From NCBI GenBank assembly GCA_021234155.1, contig JAJEKV010000010.1:4626871-4690870 (forward strand): a DNA stretch of 64,000 nt. The letters are read 5' to 3'. Made by a program: the position numbers and the translations under genes. The stretch's first letter is position 1. The number at the start of each line of letters is the position of its first letter. The notes beneath the pieces are model-generated. The model was not told the DNA's origin. It did no database searches and saw only the letters and a program-made list of their open reading frames with translations. Of the stretch, positions 1 to 11,415 are shown one piece after another. Source of the stretch: Isoetes taiwanensis. Its lineage: Eukaryota > Streptophyta > Lycopodiopsida > Isoetales > Isoetaceae.

Positions 1-427
1 TCTTCTTGTCTTTTCCTGCCCTCCAGGTGATGCTTGCGGCGGCGGCGTTGCCCACCGAACCCACTCACCTTTGCGGCGGGCGGTAATGCCTTTATCGCTC
101 CAGTCAGTCCTCATCTCGGGCTATCTCCTCCTCTGGGGTCATGGGTCCCATATCTTCAAATAGGTTCCTTGCGGGGGTGGTGCAGGTGGGGTTTGCTCTT
201 CTATAAGATCTCGCGAGTTTGTCGTTCCCAAGCGTTTAGGCCTCTAATTTGCATGCACAAACAATTCATGGTTATATGATTAGTTCCTTTGTTCTCTTGC
301 ATTGATTATGCTTGTTGGTATAATTGTGGGGCAAAATACATCAACAAAACATTTAAAGTGCAATAGGATTTATATTCATATATCATATAATATTTCAGAT
401 ACAAAAGTCTCAGGGATCAAGAGTCGA

Positions 428-1978
428 CTAGTCTTGAAATCGTAGGTAAGGCGGGTTGTCTTCGAGAAACTTCTTTACTTGGGCCGTACCCTTTGTACTT
501 CCCAAGTTCTGAGTATATCCCTTCTTTGTTCCCCTCGGATGGCGGATGCTAGCTCTTCCTCCGTCTATGGGAGGTATGATTTCTTTATTCGCCAACCTAC
601 CTTGTCGAAGGTGGGGTACTGCAAAGTCGAAAATGCCCAAGGCTGTTTTCCGCTTCACTAAAATGACATGGTCCACCTTTTTCGACGAGGCGTGCGTGCA
701 TGCCAAATCCACGAAAGTGCTACCGGCATCTGACAACTTCCTCTCCGCGTGGGCTAAGCGCTTGTGAAATATTATTACTCTACCGTCTCATTAGGGGCGG
801 AAGGTAATATTTGAGTCTTTGCTCGGTACTCCTCCACGTGCCCCCAGGTGCCCCCGTGCCTTGATGCATCTTGGTCTCTGGTACTTGAACTAATTCCTTG
901 TAATCGTGGAAGAGCGTTCGTACACTTGTCGGGTTTGTGGCTCTCCCTTGGAATTTTGCTATCTGTTCTTGTGAGGAAGAAGACTCCCCTTGAAGTACTC
1001 TTGTTGTCTTCCCCCTTATTCCCATCTGCTCCTGAAGTGCTATAAACTCCTCCTCAGGTAGGAAGTTCCTCCGACATCATACCTCGATAGTGAAGTAAGC
1101 TTCAATGTCGAGATGGTGGTGTGTCTGTATAAGTAGTCTGCCTCTCGTATTTGTACCGGAAAATCTTCCGTTTCTTGGTCGATGAAGTCTTCTAGATCCG
1201 GCTGTTGCCGTAGGAGGTGAAGGAGTTCATCGACGCGGTAGCCTCTGTCCCCGCATGAGGGGGAGGTTTTGATGTCGTTTAGCGGCAAGTATTCTTGTCC
1301 TTCGACTATGGTGGTGCTAGACTTGTTATTCCCAGCCCGATTGGTTGTGCAATCCTCGGGTGGTGGTCTGTAAACCGAGCGGGTGATGTCTTGTTCCGCT
1401 TCCGGCGTTCCTCCTCCTCGGGTCCACCTCTATGTCATCCTCGCTTTCTGCCGGAGTCTTCACTCTCTTAGGATGCTTACGCTATGGTCTCTTCATTACT
1501 CAAGCGAGAGGGGCGTTAGGTCATTACGCTTCGCGTCCAGGGGTGTGACTTCTAGTGGCTGAATTGATGGTTCACCTATTACGGTTTACGCCCTATATAC
1601 TAGATATAGCTAAAGGGTACGTGTTGTAGGAGAAGAAGACTTTGCCATTGCTTGTTAGGGTCATGTAGGTTGGTAAGCGGTTGGTTACGTTCCTCAATGC
1701 CTTGGCAATATACATTACATGGGGGCTGTTTGCAATGCGGTCCTTGGTACAAAGTACCCTATGCATGGCGGTATCTTACGTAAGCTAGGGACAACTTTCT
1801 CTTGGAATTCCCCGAGGACTTGCCGCGAGAAAGGATTGGAGTTGAGGGTTCTTTGAAAGGTCAAATTCTTTTGAAATACTTGGAATACTATATTGGCGTC
1901 TACCAGTGATGTGGGGGAGGCTATACCAGCCCGATGAAGGCTTTCGTAGCCATGGCGAAGCGTCTTTGCCGATGCCAA
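428..1978 (-). pseudogene. Unidentified decayed protein gene
   Basis: Protein-like stretches follow one another on the minus strand but in changing frames, which suggests one gene of roughly 500 codons broken by frameshifts and stops. In order: a piece from 1978 down to about 1760; then, one frame over, a piece containing IAKALRNVTNRLPTYM, ending near 1600; then an acidic piece (about 1440-1130) containing GYRVDELLHLLRQQPDLEDF; then about 1075-780; then 736-428, which ends in NPPYLRFQD. No ATG fits the 5' end. I do not recognise the family. It lies directly downstream, in minus-strand reading, of the palindrome at 2253-2320 and of the histone-fold gene, so it probably belongs to the same inserted block. 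The existence of former coding sequence is fairly likely; the number of genes is uncertain. Confidence 0.4.
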
Positions 1979-2252
1979 GGGCTGGGGCGCTGACTAAGCT
2001 GAAAAGATCGCCTCAATTGCGGGAGCGATTACGTGGTTGAGGTTTAGGGGTTATCTTGAGGGATATATATAGGGAATTTATGCCCTAAAATTTTTAGGGT
2101 TTCTAAAACTCCTGACATTTGGGATGAGGCTAACGTTTCTTGGTTAATTTGAGGCTCGAAGTGGCTTGCCTATAGTCTTAGGGTTCTAATGCAACAAATT
2201 TTGGTCGATTTGGGTATGTCTAGCTCAAGTTATGAACTTGGGAAGTTTGGGC

Positions 2253-2320
2253 GGCTCTAAGAGTGCGCGGGAGGGGTGTTAGGTTGGGACCTAACTATGC
2301 TCTGGCGCACTCTTGGAGTC
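2253..2320. repeat. Nested palindrome, copy 1
   Basis: The outer arms read GGCTCTAAGAGTGCGC and GCGCACTCTTGGAGTC. An inner perfect inverted repeat, GTTAGGT-TGGG-ACCTAAC, sits between them. The sequence can fold into a long interrupted stem. It separates the histone-fold frame (2465-3031) from the decayed frame at 428-1978. Three sister copies follow upstream. Confidence 0.85.
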
Positions 2321-2464
2321 ATTGGTGAAATTACTCCAATTGTTCCAAAAACTAATACTGTGCCTAATGAATGTACATTCTTAAACAACTATATATTTTA
2401 TTATTCAAAATTTTATACATCAGATATAATCCTGTTAGTTACAAAAAAAGTAATTTCCCTTCTA

Positions 2465-3031
2465 TTAGTCCCTCCGCTTGATGTACTTAGCCAGTTTCAT
2501 ATCCTTTGGCTGAAGGGTGACTCTTTTTGCATGGAGAGTGCATGCTAATGAATCTTCGAAGTGCTGCACAACCTCCATCTCTGCTGCTTCTTGTAAAGCG
2601 AGTAACATGTCGTTGGTTACTCGCTTGTTGGGGTCGAACTCCCACAAGATTTCTCGGACAAACCTCTGGAATGCTGCTCTCGGGATGAGGAATCCGTAGC
2701 TCCTTTGGAAGTGTTTGATTTCCCGCAAGGCTCTGGCAAAAGGGGAGTCTTGGGATCTCCTCATAGGCTTCTTGGGGGGTTCTGGTAGCTCTGGCGGGGG
2801 TTTGAGCTGGAATGCTTCCCGAGTTGGCCTCCCTCCTTCGACAGTTTTGACCCTGTTTGCTTCGTAATAGGCTGCGTAGTCTTCGTGCATCTTCTTGTAT
2901 ACTTTGTAATCTGCCAATTCTTTCTTGTACCTCCTCTCTGGTCCTAAGGTGTACGAGTCTCGGGCGGTTTTGGTTGCTTTCTTGCCGGCTGCCTTCTCTG
3001 CATCTAGCTTCTTTGCTTCTTGCCATTCCAA
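2465..3031 (-). pseudogene. Divergent histone H3-fold protein, 5' end broken
   Basis: The last 95 or so residues of this 188-codon frame match the histone H3 fold in order: ALREIKHFQR (alpha-N, residues 101-110), FQRFVREI (121-128), ALQEAAE (145-151), then FED and HAKRVTLQPKD (158-177), ending AKYIKRRD. Loop 1 has the canonical H3 length and not the longer loop usual in CENH3. The first 90 residues are not an H3 tail: they are rich in Lys, Glu and Tyr and carry no ARTKQ-like start. An in-frame stop lies just upstream (3059-3061) and the first ATG is residue 48, so the frame is either an exon or the remnant of a longer protein. H3-fold proteins wrap DNA with H4. Whether this one is expressed is unknown. 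It could be a plant variant or a gene from a large DNA virus. Confidence 0.78.
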
Positions 3032-3370
3032 GAATGGTGGGGGAACCTTGGGGGTAGGTTAATCGTGTCTCAAGCTGTGTTTGGAGTTGGGATTGGCTCT
3101 TCCTCGCGGGTTTCCTCTTTTCAGGTTGAGGGGTTGGAACCTGGCGTGAGGATTCTCCGGATTCAGAAGGGTTGCCTCAAGAATCTTTGCTATATCGTCG
3201 GTCTCCTCCGGCGAGGTTGGGGTTGTTCACCTTCGGTTGGCTCGTTTATAGATCTGCCCGACCGAGGGTTCTTCTCTTCTTATTGGGGGTTCTTGAGTCA
3301 TTACCCTTTTTCCTTTGGGGTGGGGTCCTCTCGTTCTTGGTTCTTTGTTCCGCCATTGGTCGTCTTACGT

Positions 3371-3697
3371 TTACGCAACCTCCTCATATCCATTTCTCGC
3401 TTTCTCCTCCTTCCTCTTGGCTCTTTCTTCTCTTCTTTTTGCCTTTTCCTCTTTCTTCTTTGCCTTTTCTTCTTTCCTCTTTGCCTTTTCTTCTTTCCTC
3501 CGCCTCTTCTCCAGATTCCTGTAATACCTAGGCCGCCTCTCCATGTCGACCTTCGGTTTGTCGTCGGCATCTTTAAGCTTACGTTGTTCACATTGCGAGC
3601 ACTTGGGCGCTGGGCCTATCGTCCTTCTTTGGCTTGCGGGCGGTTTGTTTGGTCCTAGCCATTGTACGACAGCGTCTGATTTGGAGCAGGGCGCCAA
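3371..3697 (-). pseudogene. Lys/Glu-repeat protein fragment, probably upstream part of the H3-fold gene
   Basis: This 108-codon frame starts with ATG and has a CSQCEQRK segment. It then runs into degenerate repeats of KEEKAKR/KKEEKAK before a stop. It lies between two palindromes on the same strand as the H3-fold frame and about 340 bases upstream of it. Between them, coding-like stretches recur in other frames (for example EEPSVGQIYKRANRR near 3250), so the two were probably one gene now split by frameshifts. A spliced gene is the alternative. The plus-strand hydrophobic frame over the same bases is only its complement. Confidence 0.4.
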
Positions 3698-3885
3698 AAG
3701 ATCGGCTAATGAGAAGGAGCTCGTGGAAGCACGGGAGAAACCTAAAAAATGAGCCTATGTCCCGTAATTTATAGGGTTGGATTTTTAGGGTTTGGTCGAT
3801 TTAGTCTTACGGTGGTTTTCTTGGCAAAAGTCTCCCCTGTCTTGGGCTTAAATTGGGGTCTTGTTTGGTGTGCTGCTTCTTGAAT

Positions 3886-3955
3886 GGCTCTAAGAGTCTT
3901 GTAGGGAGGGGTGTTAGGTTGGGACCTAACTATGCTCTGGCGCACCCTTGGAGTC
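3886..3955. repeat. Nested palindrome, copy 2
   Basis: Same family as 2253-2320: arms GGCTCTAAGAGT and GCGCACCCTTGGAGTC around the inner GTTAGGT-TGGG-ACCTAAC. The left arm has diverged slightly. It lies just beyond the 5' end of the Lys/Glu-rich frame. Confidence 0.8.
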
Positions 3956-4084
3956 GTCGGCCTTCTCTGCTCCAACACACCCAATTTACACAATTTACAT
4001 GCTGTTACTCACTAATTTAAGCATTTTAAGCAAGATCCTATCATTACTTTGACCCTTTTATTAATTTATAATCAATTTTAAGGG

Positions 4085-4180
4085 TCACTTTTGGGGATGA
4101 CTCTAAGAGTGCGCGGGAGGGGTGTTAGGTTGGGACCTAACTATGCTCAAGCACTCTTGGAGTCAGCCCATCCAAAAGTG
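4085..4180. repeat. Nested palindrome, copy 3, with extra outer arms
   Basis: The core at 4099-4164 has GACTCTAAGAGTGCGC and GCACTCTTGGAGTC around GTTAGGT-TGGG-ACCTAAC. Here the pairing extends outward: GTCACTTTTGGGGATG on the left matches the complement of CATCCAAAAGTGAC on the right. The stem is therefore longer than in the other copies. Confidence 0.8.
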
Positions 4181-4313
4181 ACTTGTACTTAATGGTTTTC
4201 GATGTTTTAACATACAATTCTAGCTATTTCGAGCTTTTTTTGATCGGGGTTTCATCTTTTATCTTACCATTTGGAGTTCCTAAGGTCAAGTTCTAGGGTT
4301 TATATGGGGTGAC

Positions 4314-4381
4314 GACTCTAAGAGTGCGCGAAAGGGCCATTAGGTCTGAACCTAACATGTTCCTGGCGCACTCTTGGAGTC
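4314..4381. repeat. Nested palindrome, copy 4
   Basis: Arms are GACTCTAAGAGTGCGCG and TGGCGCACTCTTGGAGTC. The inner arms have diverged (TTAGGTCTGAACCTAA). It is the outermost copy of the cluster. Confidence 0.8.
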
Positions 4382-4439
4382 ATTGGCCAAAAGTGCTTGA
4401 ATTTTAGTGGGGTCTCTTACGTGCTATTTCGATTGTTTA

Positions 4440-6350
4440 TTCTATCTTACCTATGTTCTCTAATTATCTTAATCTTAGATAATTACTATCTCTACCCCGG
4501 GAGAAAAAATTTTCCCGCTACTCGAGGTTTGTGCCTGGGCTTTTATCTCCAAGACTGAATGTCTAGATGAGTTAGTCCCTATAGGGTTTTTGGTCGATGC
4601 TCGATCCTGGTACGCCAAGATCACTCGATACCACTGCGGACGTCCCCTACTGTGATACGGTGCACTCACCGTATACAAACAGGAGTTCATCCCCCATACC
4701 AGCTCCATGCTAATACAGGGCCCTCCACATGACACTGCAACCGTGTCGGGTTCCAGTGGGAAGAGTGGAAGGGTCATTGTACCCCGTCTTCCTCAGGGCC
4801 TACCTAGCTGCGGAAGCGTAAACATACATGTCAGTAGCATATACATCAACATCATGTGACCATCTCGAAGGATGGTCCTCCACATATCTGCATAGGCAAG
4901 GATCCAAGACATCACATAGGGGATCCTACCCAAGGCTCGAGACTCAAAGGATGACCGGCGGCTTGGGTCTCGGTGAGTTCATTGCGCATGTAATTCATGG
5001 CAATGGATTTGGCTGGCATATGAGCATGGCTTAGGGTTGTCCACTCCATCCGCCCCCCGTGCACACTTTTGCGAGTGGTCGACAAGTGTCGGGACTGATC
5101 AGAGCCGGATGCATAGCCAAAAGGGCTATTCACGGGTTCCATCTCCCCGATTCGATGGGGGGCAGGTAGGGTTCACTCCCCTCAGAGGTCTACATGCCGA
5201 CTCAAGGTGACTAGAGGGCCACCGCCCGTGATTCGACCGAACCTTTGGAAAGTGTACACCACTTCACGGGTGTCGAGCCCATGCCTTACCCGCACTCGGT
5301 GGTAAGCCATTAGACCTAGTCACAATGATCCCCGGTAGCACTAACACACCATAGGGGTCGTTCAAGAGTCAGGACACGAACCTCCTTCTCGGCCCAGTCG
5401 GCCCCTTCACCCACATCCCGGTGTGGCTCTTGTGCACGGCCGAATCTACAGTGTGCTAGAGAGGCTACTCTAGGAGCATCAACTACAAAGCTTTAGGTCT
5501 CTACCCCCCTTCCCAATACAAGGAGTTCATAGAGATACATCATCCATATACATCACAGAAGAACTAAAGAACAAGATCTAATCTACAACATAGAGTTAGG
5601 TTCTTTAGTTAGAATCTGCTATCTAGAGATGTAGAGGGCTGCTATGGCCAATCTAATAGGCTAAACCTACTGATTCAATGACTAAAATAGGGTTTAGACT
5701 ATCTAATTGGCCAAATACCTGATCCTTGAGGGGCTCCTCCTGACCTGAGCTCGACCATCCTGCTGAAACGCTCGAATCTAGAGAAACTAAGGATGCAATC
5801 CTCCTAGTCAGAGTCTGGGATGCGGTTTTGGCTGTTGAGGCAGCCAAAACAGAGTTCTGAAGCCCTAAAATCGAAAATTGGGCTAGTTAGGGTTTCCTAC
5901 CCTATATAGACAAGGGGAATTGGAAATGGGCCCACTTGCCTTTAAGGGCTAGGTGGCCAAATGTGCACACATGGCAATGTGTGCCCACATTAATGTGTAC
6001 ATTGGAAAATGTGCACATTAATTGCACCTATGGTTGTGGCCCACTTGGCAATGTGTGCTCCATTAATGTGTTCATTGGAAAATGTGCACATTAATAGTTG
6101 CACATATTTCTGGCAAGTTGCCCCCTAGGGCTACTCACCTGGCTACACGCTAGCGTACACGTCAGCTGGAGTGGCGTGTACGCGTGACGAGGTAGTACGG
6201 TATACGTTCTGGGGCGTATACTGTGCTGGAACGTCACAATTCCGATGGTCATGGATGCAGAGTTGCCTTGTGCTAGGAACTGAAGAATAATATCAGAGGG
6301 GATAAAGTCTGCATATGTTCTCCATGCAATCTCCAACAAATATAAATAGT
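4440..6350. other. No gene seen; LTR-like noncoding sequence with a local duplication
   Basis: I find no protein-like frame. Most of 4500-5900 is GC-rich and looks like the noncoding part of an old LTR or satellite-type element, but I could not find a matching second LTR. At about 5932-6095 a segment is imperfectly duplicated, each copy containing CATTGGAAAATGTGCACATTAAT. Short inverted GTACACG/CGTGTAC motifs follow at 6150-6190. Confidence 0.3.
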
Positions 6351-7560
6351 TTCTTCATTTTCTCCAATTGATATCCCCCAAGAGTAGTTTATAAGTTACC
6401 TAGAGAATCTTATCTGCCCATTTGCTGGATGTCCATGCATTTGTACCTTGCTCCGGATTGCTTCCTCAAGTTTATTCTGATGCTGCCTGGATGAATGCCT
6501 TCCATTACTATTATCCATATAAAATTCCCATGCAATAGTCTACCGAGACATGCTCTCTTTAGCAGCACTGTTTGTTAGTGCCAGCTCCAATGGTGCAAAA
6601 AAAAATGAGTAAAGTTTTCCTTTTCCATTACGAGAGTAGCTGTAACCAGTTCCTCCATATTTGGAGACAATTAAAAACAACCTTGTTTATTGTGCATACA
6701 GGCACCATATTGCACAGCCACCAGAACAGGAATAACACATGAAAAGACTATAACCAGAATCCAAAATCTTATAACGTGACACTTTTTGGCAGATGTGCAG
6801 TCTATTGTGCATCATACAATATACCCAAATGGCTATATGAAGGTTGACATTAAATGCTTTCTTACAATCTCTGATTGCTGCATCATAATTCCAGACTATG
6901 TGTGAGCACTGCCTTTAAAGGCATGTTCATTTATGTGTTTAATAGCATTGGAACCACAGTTTGAAAGGCTAAATCACTTTAGCTCTTACTTACCTTGCTT
7001 TTGCTTAACAAAACCAGTGGAACAACAACTCGGCCATTCACCAATTTGAGCCCTGAGATGCAGTATTATTACTCTAATATAGAGAAGAACTGCCATAAAA
7101 CATGCAAATCTCTAAAGTGCATCTGGGCGAAGGATAAAGCAGTTTGGCAAAAGCTTAGAATCGTAGATACCTCTAACTTGGGTTTAACATTTATTCTGAA
7201 AACCTCCAGAGCATGGAAGCATCTAAAAGCCAGCATTAATCTAAAAAATGAAATGTACAAATTCTGCCAGATTATGAGTGAAAGGAGGACAAACTTACAT
7301 AGAACGACTTAATCCCATGCATTTTAAGTTCTAAAATCTGCGCCAACAGCTCGCCTGATTAGCCTCTAGAATAAAGAAGAAAAAGCACAATGTTCTCCAG
7401 ATCACAGCATACTTAAGGAAAAGAACTTAAAACCCTGGTTGCTTTGACATTCACAGGAAACTACACACAAGATTGATCCCAGCTGCAGTGAGAACTCAAA
7501 TCAAACTATATTCATGATATTCAAAACATTTTCATATGAAATCAAGCCGAAAATCTGGAT
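6351..7560. other. No gene recognised
   Basis: AT-rich sequence. A plus-strand frame at 6995-7312 (105 codons) matches no family I know and may be chance. Confidence 0.3.
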
Positions 7561-7569
7561 TGATTACCC

Positions 7570-7795
7570 GAAGACGAAAGATTGGAAGCCCAAATCAGAT
7601 TAGCTTTGATGGTAGGGCTATTGTCTGCTAATGATGGTAGATCATCTTCAAAATCGTAAACAGAAGTAGCTCCTTCTTCGGCTATCCCTCTTGGGCTATG
7701 GAGTCTAATTTACTGGGCGACCGCTTTACCATAGTAATGATCTTAGATGGAGCAGTTTCGAGCAGAAGGGATGAAAGTCCGACCTTATCCATGAG
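7570..7795 (-). pseudogene. Possible exon of an unidentified gene, with one frame break
   Basis: On the minus strand an ATG near 7793 opens a stretch that includes ETAPSKIITMVKRSPSKL, reaches a TAG, and resumes in another frame with ATSVYDFEDDLPSLADNSP. The composition looks like the N-terminus of a plant nuclear protein. I do not recognise it and no downstream exon was found. Confidence 0.3.
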
Positions 7796-8239
7796 CAAAA
7801 ACTGGAAATTGACCCGAAAATTCACGAAAAGCCGCCGAAAAACAGAGCTGCAGAGCAGATTTTAGCCCCAACCCGCAGACTGACGAAGCAAATCAAGCTA
7901 TGCTTCAAATCCTTCAAAACCCAATATCATAACCCAACACAGAGGAATCAGGGCCGGAAATGGCGCTCTTCTTCGGACTCAAACAGAACCCAAAAACCTC
8001 TGCTGTTGAATCAGAAAAAACACGAATCCAACTTCTTGAAGACCGAGGGAACAACGGAATCAAGGCTAGAAAAGAAGGTATTCTTCAAATAGATTGGATG
8101 GATTGATTGAGGAAGGGGAGTCACCGTGCCTGTGGCTCCTCCTCAATAAATATTATAACTAGAAAAATGCAAAAATGTTCCTCGAAAAAAAAATTCGACA
8201 CTGGCGCGCATGCACCGGAGCATCAAGGAATCTTGAAGA

Positions 8240-9805
8240 ATAGAATCAAAGTGAATGCATTATATATGTTTTGATTACATGTTTTACCATAATACATGCA
8301 TTTTATATATTGCATGCTAGCAATTTATTCCACCCTCCTCCTCAAATATATGATATATGGCTAATCTTCTCTTTAGTCATTTTTCACGTGGTGATAACCC
8401 TGGCCATTGCAATAAAATAGAAAGTTAACATTAACATCATAACCACAAAATGGATTGGAAAATGTTAAGCAATAAACCTTGTATGTTCCATAAATACGAT
8501 CACAGTAATTCAACCTCACATAAAAATTGCCACGACTTTTGCCACTAACTAGATGATGATAGTCATGATACTCAGGTCCAGTATAGAAGGGAATAAGCTT
8601 GAATGGGCTCCAAGGGAAGCGATAACTGCAATATCATATTCGCTAATTCAGAGGGGTATACAAGCTCAGACATTTTGTAATGTCAATGTATGCACTTCTA
8701 CGGTCCAGTAGAACTCATTCAACCCAAGATGAAATTGAAGAATGCCTTGCAGGAAATCTATGCCGTTGGACTGGGTACCGGCCAATCCTTGACGCATTCC
8801 ACACTTTTTGCAAAGGTTGATTCTTCACAGTATCATGCAGAGTTTTCTAGATCATGTAGCAATACATTAGACAGAAAGACAGTTTCGTCAAAAGTTGGCA
8901 GTATATGCCCATCAACAGGACTTCCATGCGACTACGCACCTCAGAGGACACATAATGACATGATAGAGGAGAGTGCAAATTTTAAAGAGGATTATATGTT
9001 AGAGCTTATATACCCCCCTAAATTAGCGAATACGATATTTTTATTTTGACGGGTGATTCCTATTTAAGGCGCGCTGAGGTTGTTATGGATCTTGAGGTAC
9101 CAATCTCACATGCAACCACCTATGTATCCAATAATGAAGATAGTCTTCCACCAATATATAAACCATATAAGTTGCATAACGATTTCCCTAAAAGATGGTA
9201 GTGGCAGACATCCTCAAGCCCAGCATCTATTGTAGATTACACTTCCCACATTTTTCAGTAAAAGCAAGCTTTATGTTATAGAATGGATGACATTTTATGT
9301 CTATAAGAAACAAATCACCTTCGTAAGAGGATAAGATGTAAATTGGAATGGTCCAACTGCTACCAAATTGTCAAAAACAACAGTTTTATAGCATCTCCAT
9401 ACATCTCCCCAAGACGTGTAAAGCATTGAGTCAATAAGTTTACATGTTGTACAACATGCATGTAGATATGATCTTTAATATATAAAAACCTTTGAACTCC
9501 AGGCTGAAGTTCAAATTTTTGAAAAGCCTTAGGCCTAAGAACATCCAATATTACCATTGGCATGGTGGCTATACTATAGAATACTAATGCAAAAACTACA
9601 ACAAAGTTATACAACATATAATCAGAGAATTGTGTAGTATTTTGGAGCCACAAGTGCTCTCAAAATGACAAAGATTGGCCTAAGGCCATCTCTGGTTGAG
9701 CTACATTATGGAATGAACTCATAGTTGCAAATATGATCTAGGACTTATACAACCCCCTTTTATCTTCTTCATGTTGTATCAGCTTGCCCATACCATTATA
9801 TCATA
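8240..9805 (-). pseudogene. Broken inverted copy of methylsterol monooxygenase SMO1
   Basis: The segment reads on the minus strand as the same SMO1 gene seen at 27958, 33876 and 53659. Exon 1 starts at ATG 9722 but meets a TGA in place of a Trp codon after about 20 codons (ALGQSLSF-stop-EHLW). Exon 3 survives as VYILVEDYLHYWIHRWLH (about 9090-9170), then breaks off. Exon 4 survives with FPWSPFKLIPFYTGPEYHDY near 8540-8620. Unrelated sequence (about 8640-9060) replaces the end of exon 3. The 3' flank matches the other copies down to about 8240. The 5' flank continues only after the Helitron, at 16367-16500. It cannot encode an enzyme. Confidence 0.85.
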
Positions 9806-9834
9806 CTAGTAACGGTGCCCAGCATTGCTGGGCA
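9806..9834 (-). repeat. Helitron 3' terminal hairpin and CTAG end
   Basis: TGCCCAGCA-T-TGCTGGGCA (9816-9834) is a 9-bp stem with a one-base loop, followed on the minus strand by CCGTTA and CTAG at 9809-9806. This is the usual spacing for the Helitron termination signal. Confidence 0.85.
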
Positions 9835-9839
9835 TAATT

Positions 9840-11400
9840 TGAGAACTTATAAATGTTGGGAACTTGTTGTGAATGTAGCAAATCATTTGCTAAGATAAGA
9901 AAGACTTTGAGAGAAATGACATGCAAAGATATGCTAATTGTAAACAATTAATGACTTTCACCATGCACTTATAAGATTTGTTTTTTTGTACTAAACACTA
10001 TCCCATAGAAAAAATGGACTATCCCACCCATAGGTCATGATAATATGCATCTCCAATGCACGGATTATTCTAGCCTTTGAGGGCATAACGTAAGGATTTT
10101 GAAGAATCTATATGGTTTGGTGGTTGATTTGCTAAAACATTGGGTTGCCTTTCAGTTTGAACATTGTAAGTAATCATGGTTGTCCATGGTACTACATGAC
10201 CATGTAGCATCTTATTCTCGTGTAAGTATAGACCAAAAATGGAAGCCATGTGGACCATAAAGGTAGATGCATTAGAAACTGTCCCAGAATATGATACAAA
10301 GAAAATTGATTTTACACTTGACTGACGCTTGGCAAAGATCAGAGACACATTTGATGGTTGTGGAAGGACAGAAAACCAACTTTTGTTGTTATGCTACAAC
10401 AGCCTTTAAAATCTATAATCTTTATCAAAATCTATAATCTTTATAGCTTTTAACCATACAACAGATATATTAAATAAACTCCTATAGCTAGATTAGCGCA
10501 CTGATGGATAGCTAGATTAGCGCATTACTTTGCCAGTTCCTAGAAGAATAGATATCCCACTCACTATACCTTATTTAAAAAGTTAACCAGGAAAATCATA
10601 AGGGCATTAATTTGCCAGCACTCAAATATGCCTTATGAAAGCAGCGCTCGACAAAGGTATTTTGCACGTAGCCATAACCTATATCCTGCTAGATGCGAAA
10701 CATAAACATTTTCAAGGCTCAGAATAATTTGGATCATGTTTGAGCCAACAACGAATGAACTCAAATGAAAACCATACACACGTTTTAGATGAGCAAATAA
10801 TTCCTAGAATAGATAAAGAGCAAGGCACTATGCTTCTTTAAGGAGACATGATTGCTTGTAGAGGTCATACATTTCTACATGTCAATCTTTTAGAGGGCAA
10901 ACTGGTCATAATGCAGACGCATGCTTATGATGATGCTTTGAAAAAGTGAACTATCATGCTTGCAGCCAAAGAAGTCAAGCCATGTTTGATATCATAGTGT
11001 TGCTACTGAAAATAAGGCATTACACTTAATTAATATCTGAATTAGCATGATCAAACCTAAATAATCCACCTTAACGTTTAAGGAACCGCCATAAAGAATA
11101 GAAGAAGATTCTATCTTTCAGTCAAGAAAGCATTGGCTTAGCAAGGTATTTTGCAAGTAGACATAACTTATATCTTGCGAGATGCAGAAGAGATAACAAT
11201 GGAAAAGAAAGAAATATAATGATTACCTAGCAGCTGCAAGCACCGAAACTTGGCAGATGTATATTTATCTACATTATCTTACAATTGTCTCCACAGCTTT
11301 TTCAGTTTGTTTCCTAATGACAGATTGTTAATGCCAAATTGATTATACAAATTACACTGACGCTTGCCACAATCCGGTCTTCAACTGCTCTGCCAATGGT
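9840..11400. other. Helitron interior without recognisable gene
   Basis: AT-rich filler. A minus-strand frame of 92 codons at 10070-10348 has no family I recognise. I see no Rep motif (HUH) or helicase motif. Confidence 0.35.
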
Positions 11401-11415
11401 CAATCATGTAAAAAG

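Noticed and set aside
2465-3031. Centromeric H3 (CENH3) identity for the histone-fold protein
   Set aside because: Loop 1 has the same length as canonical H3, and the CENH3-type alpha-2 start is missing. A divergent H3-fold protein is all that can be said.
3020-3658. Plus-strand 212-codon hydrophobic frame
   Set aside because: It is the complement of the Lys/Glu-repeat region. CTT/TTC-rich repeats on this strand give artificial Phe/Leu/Ser runs. The minus strand carries the coherent signal.
4440-6350. Complete LTR retrotransposon
   Set aside because: No pair of LTRs, primer-binding site, polypurine tract or gag/pol frame was seen.
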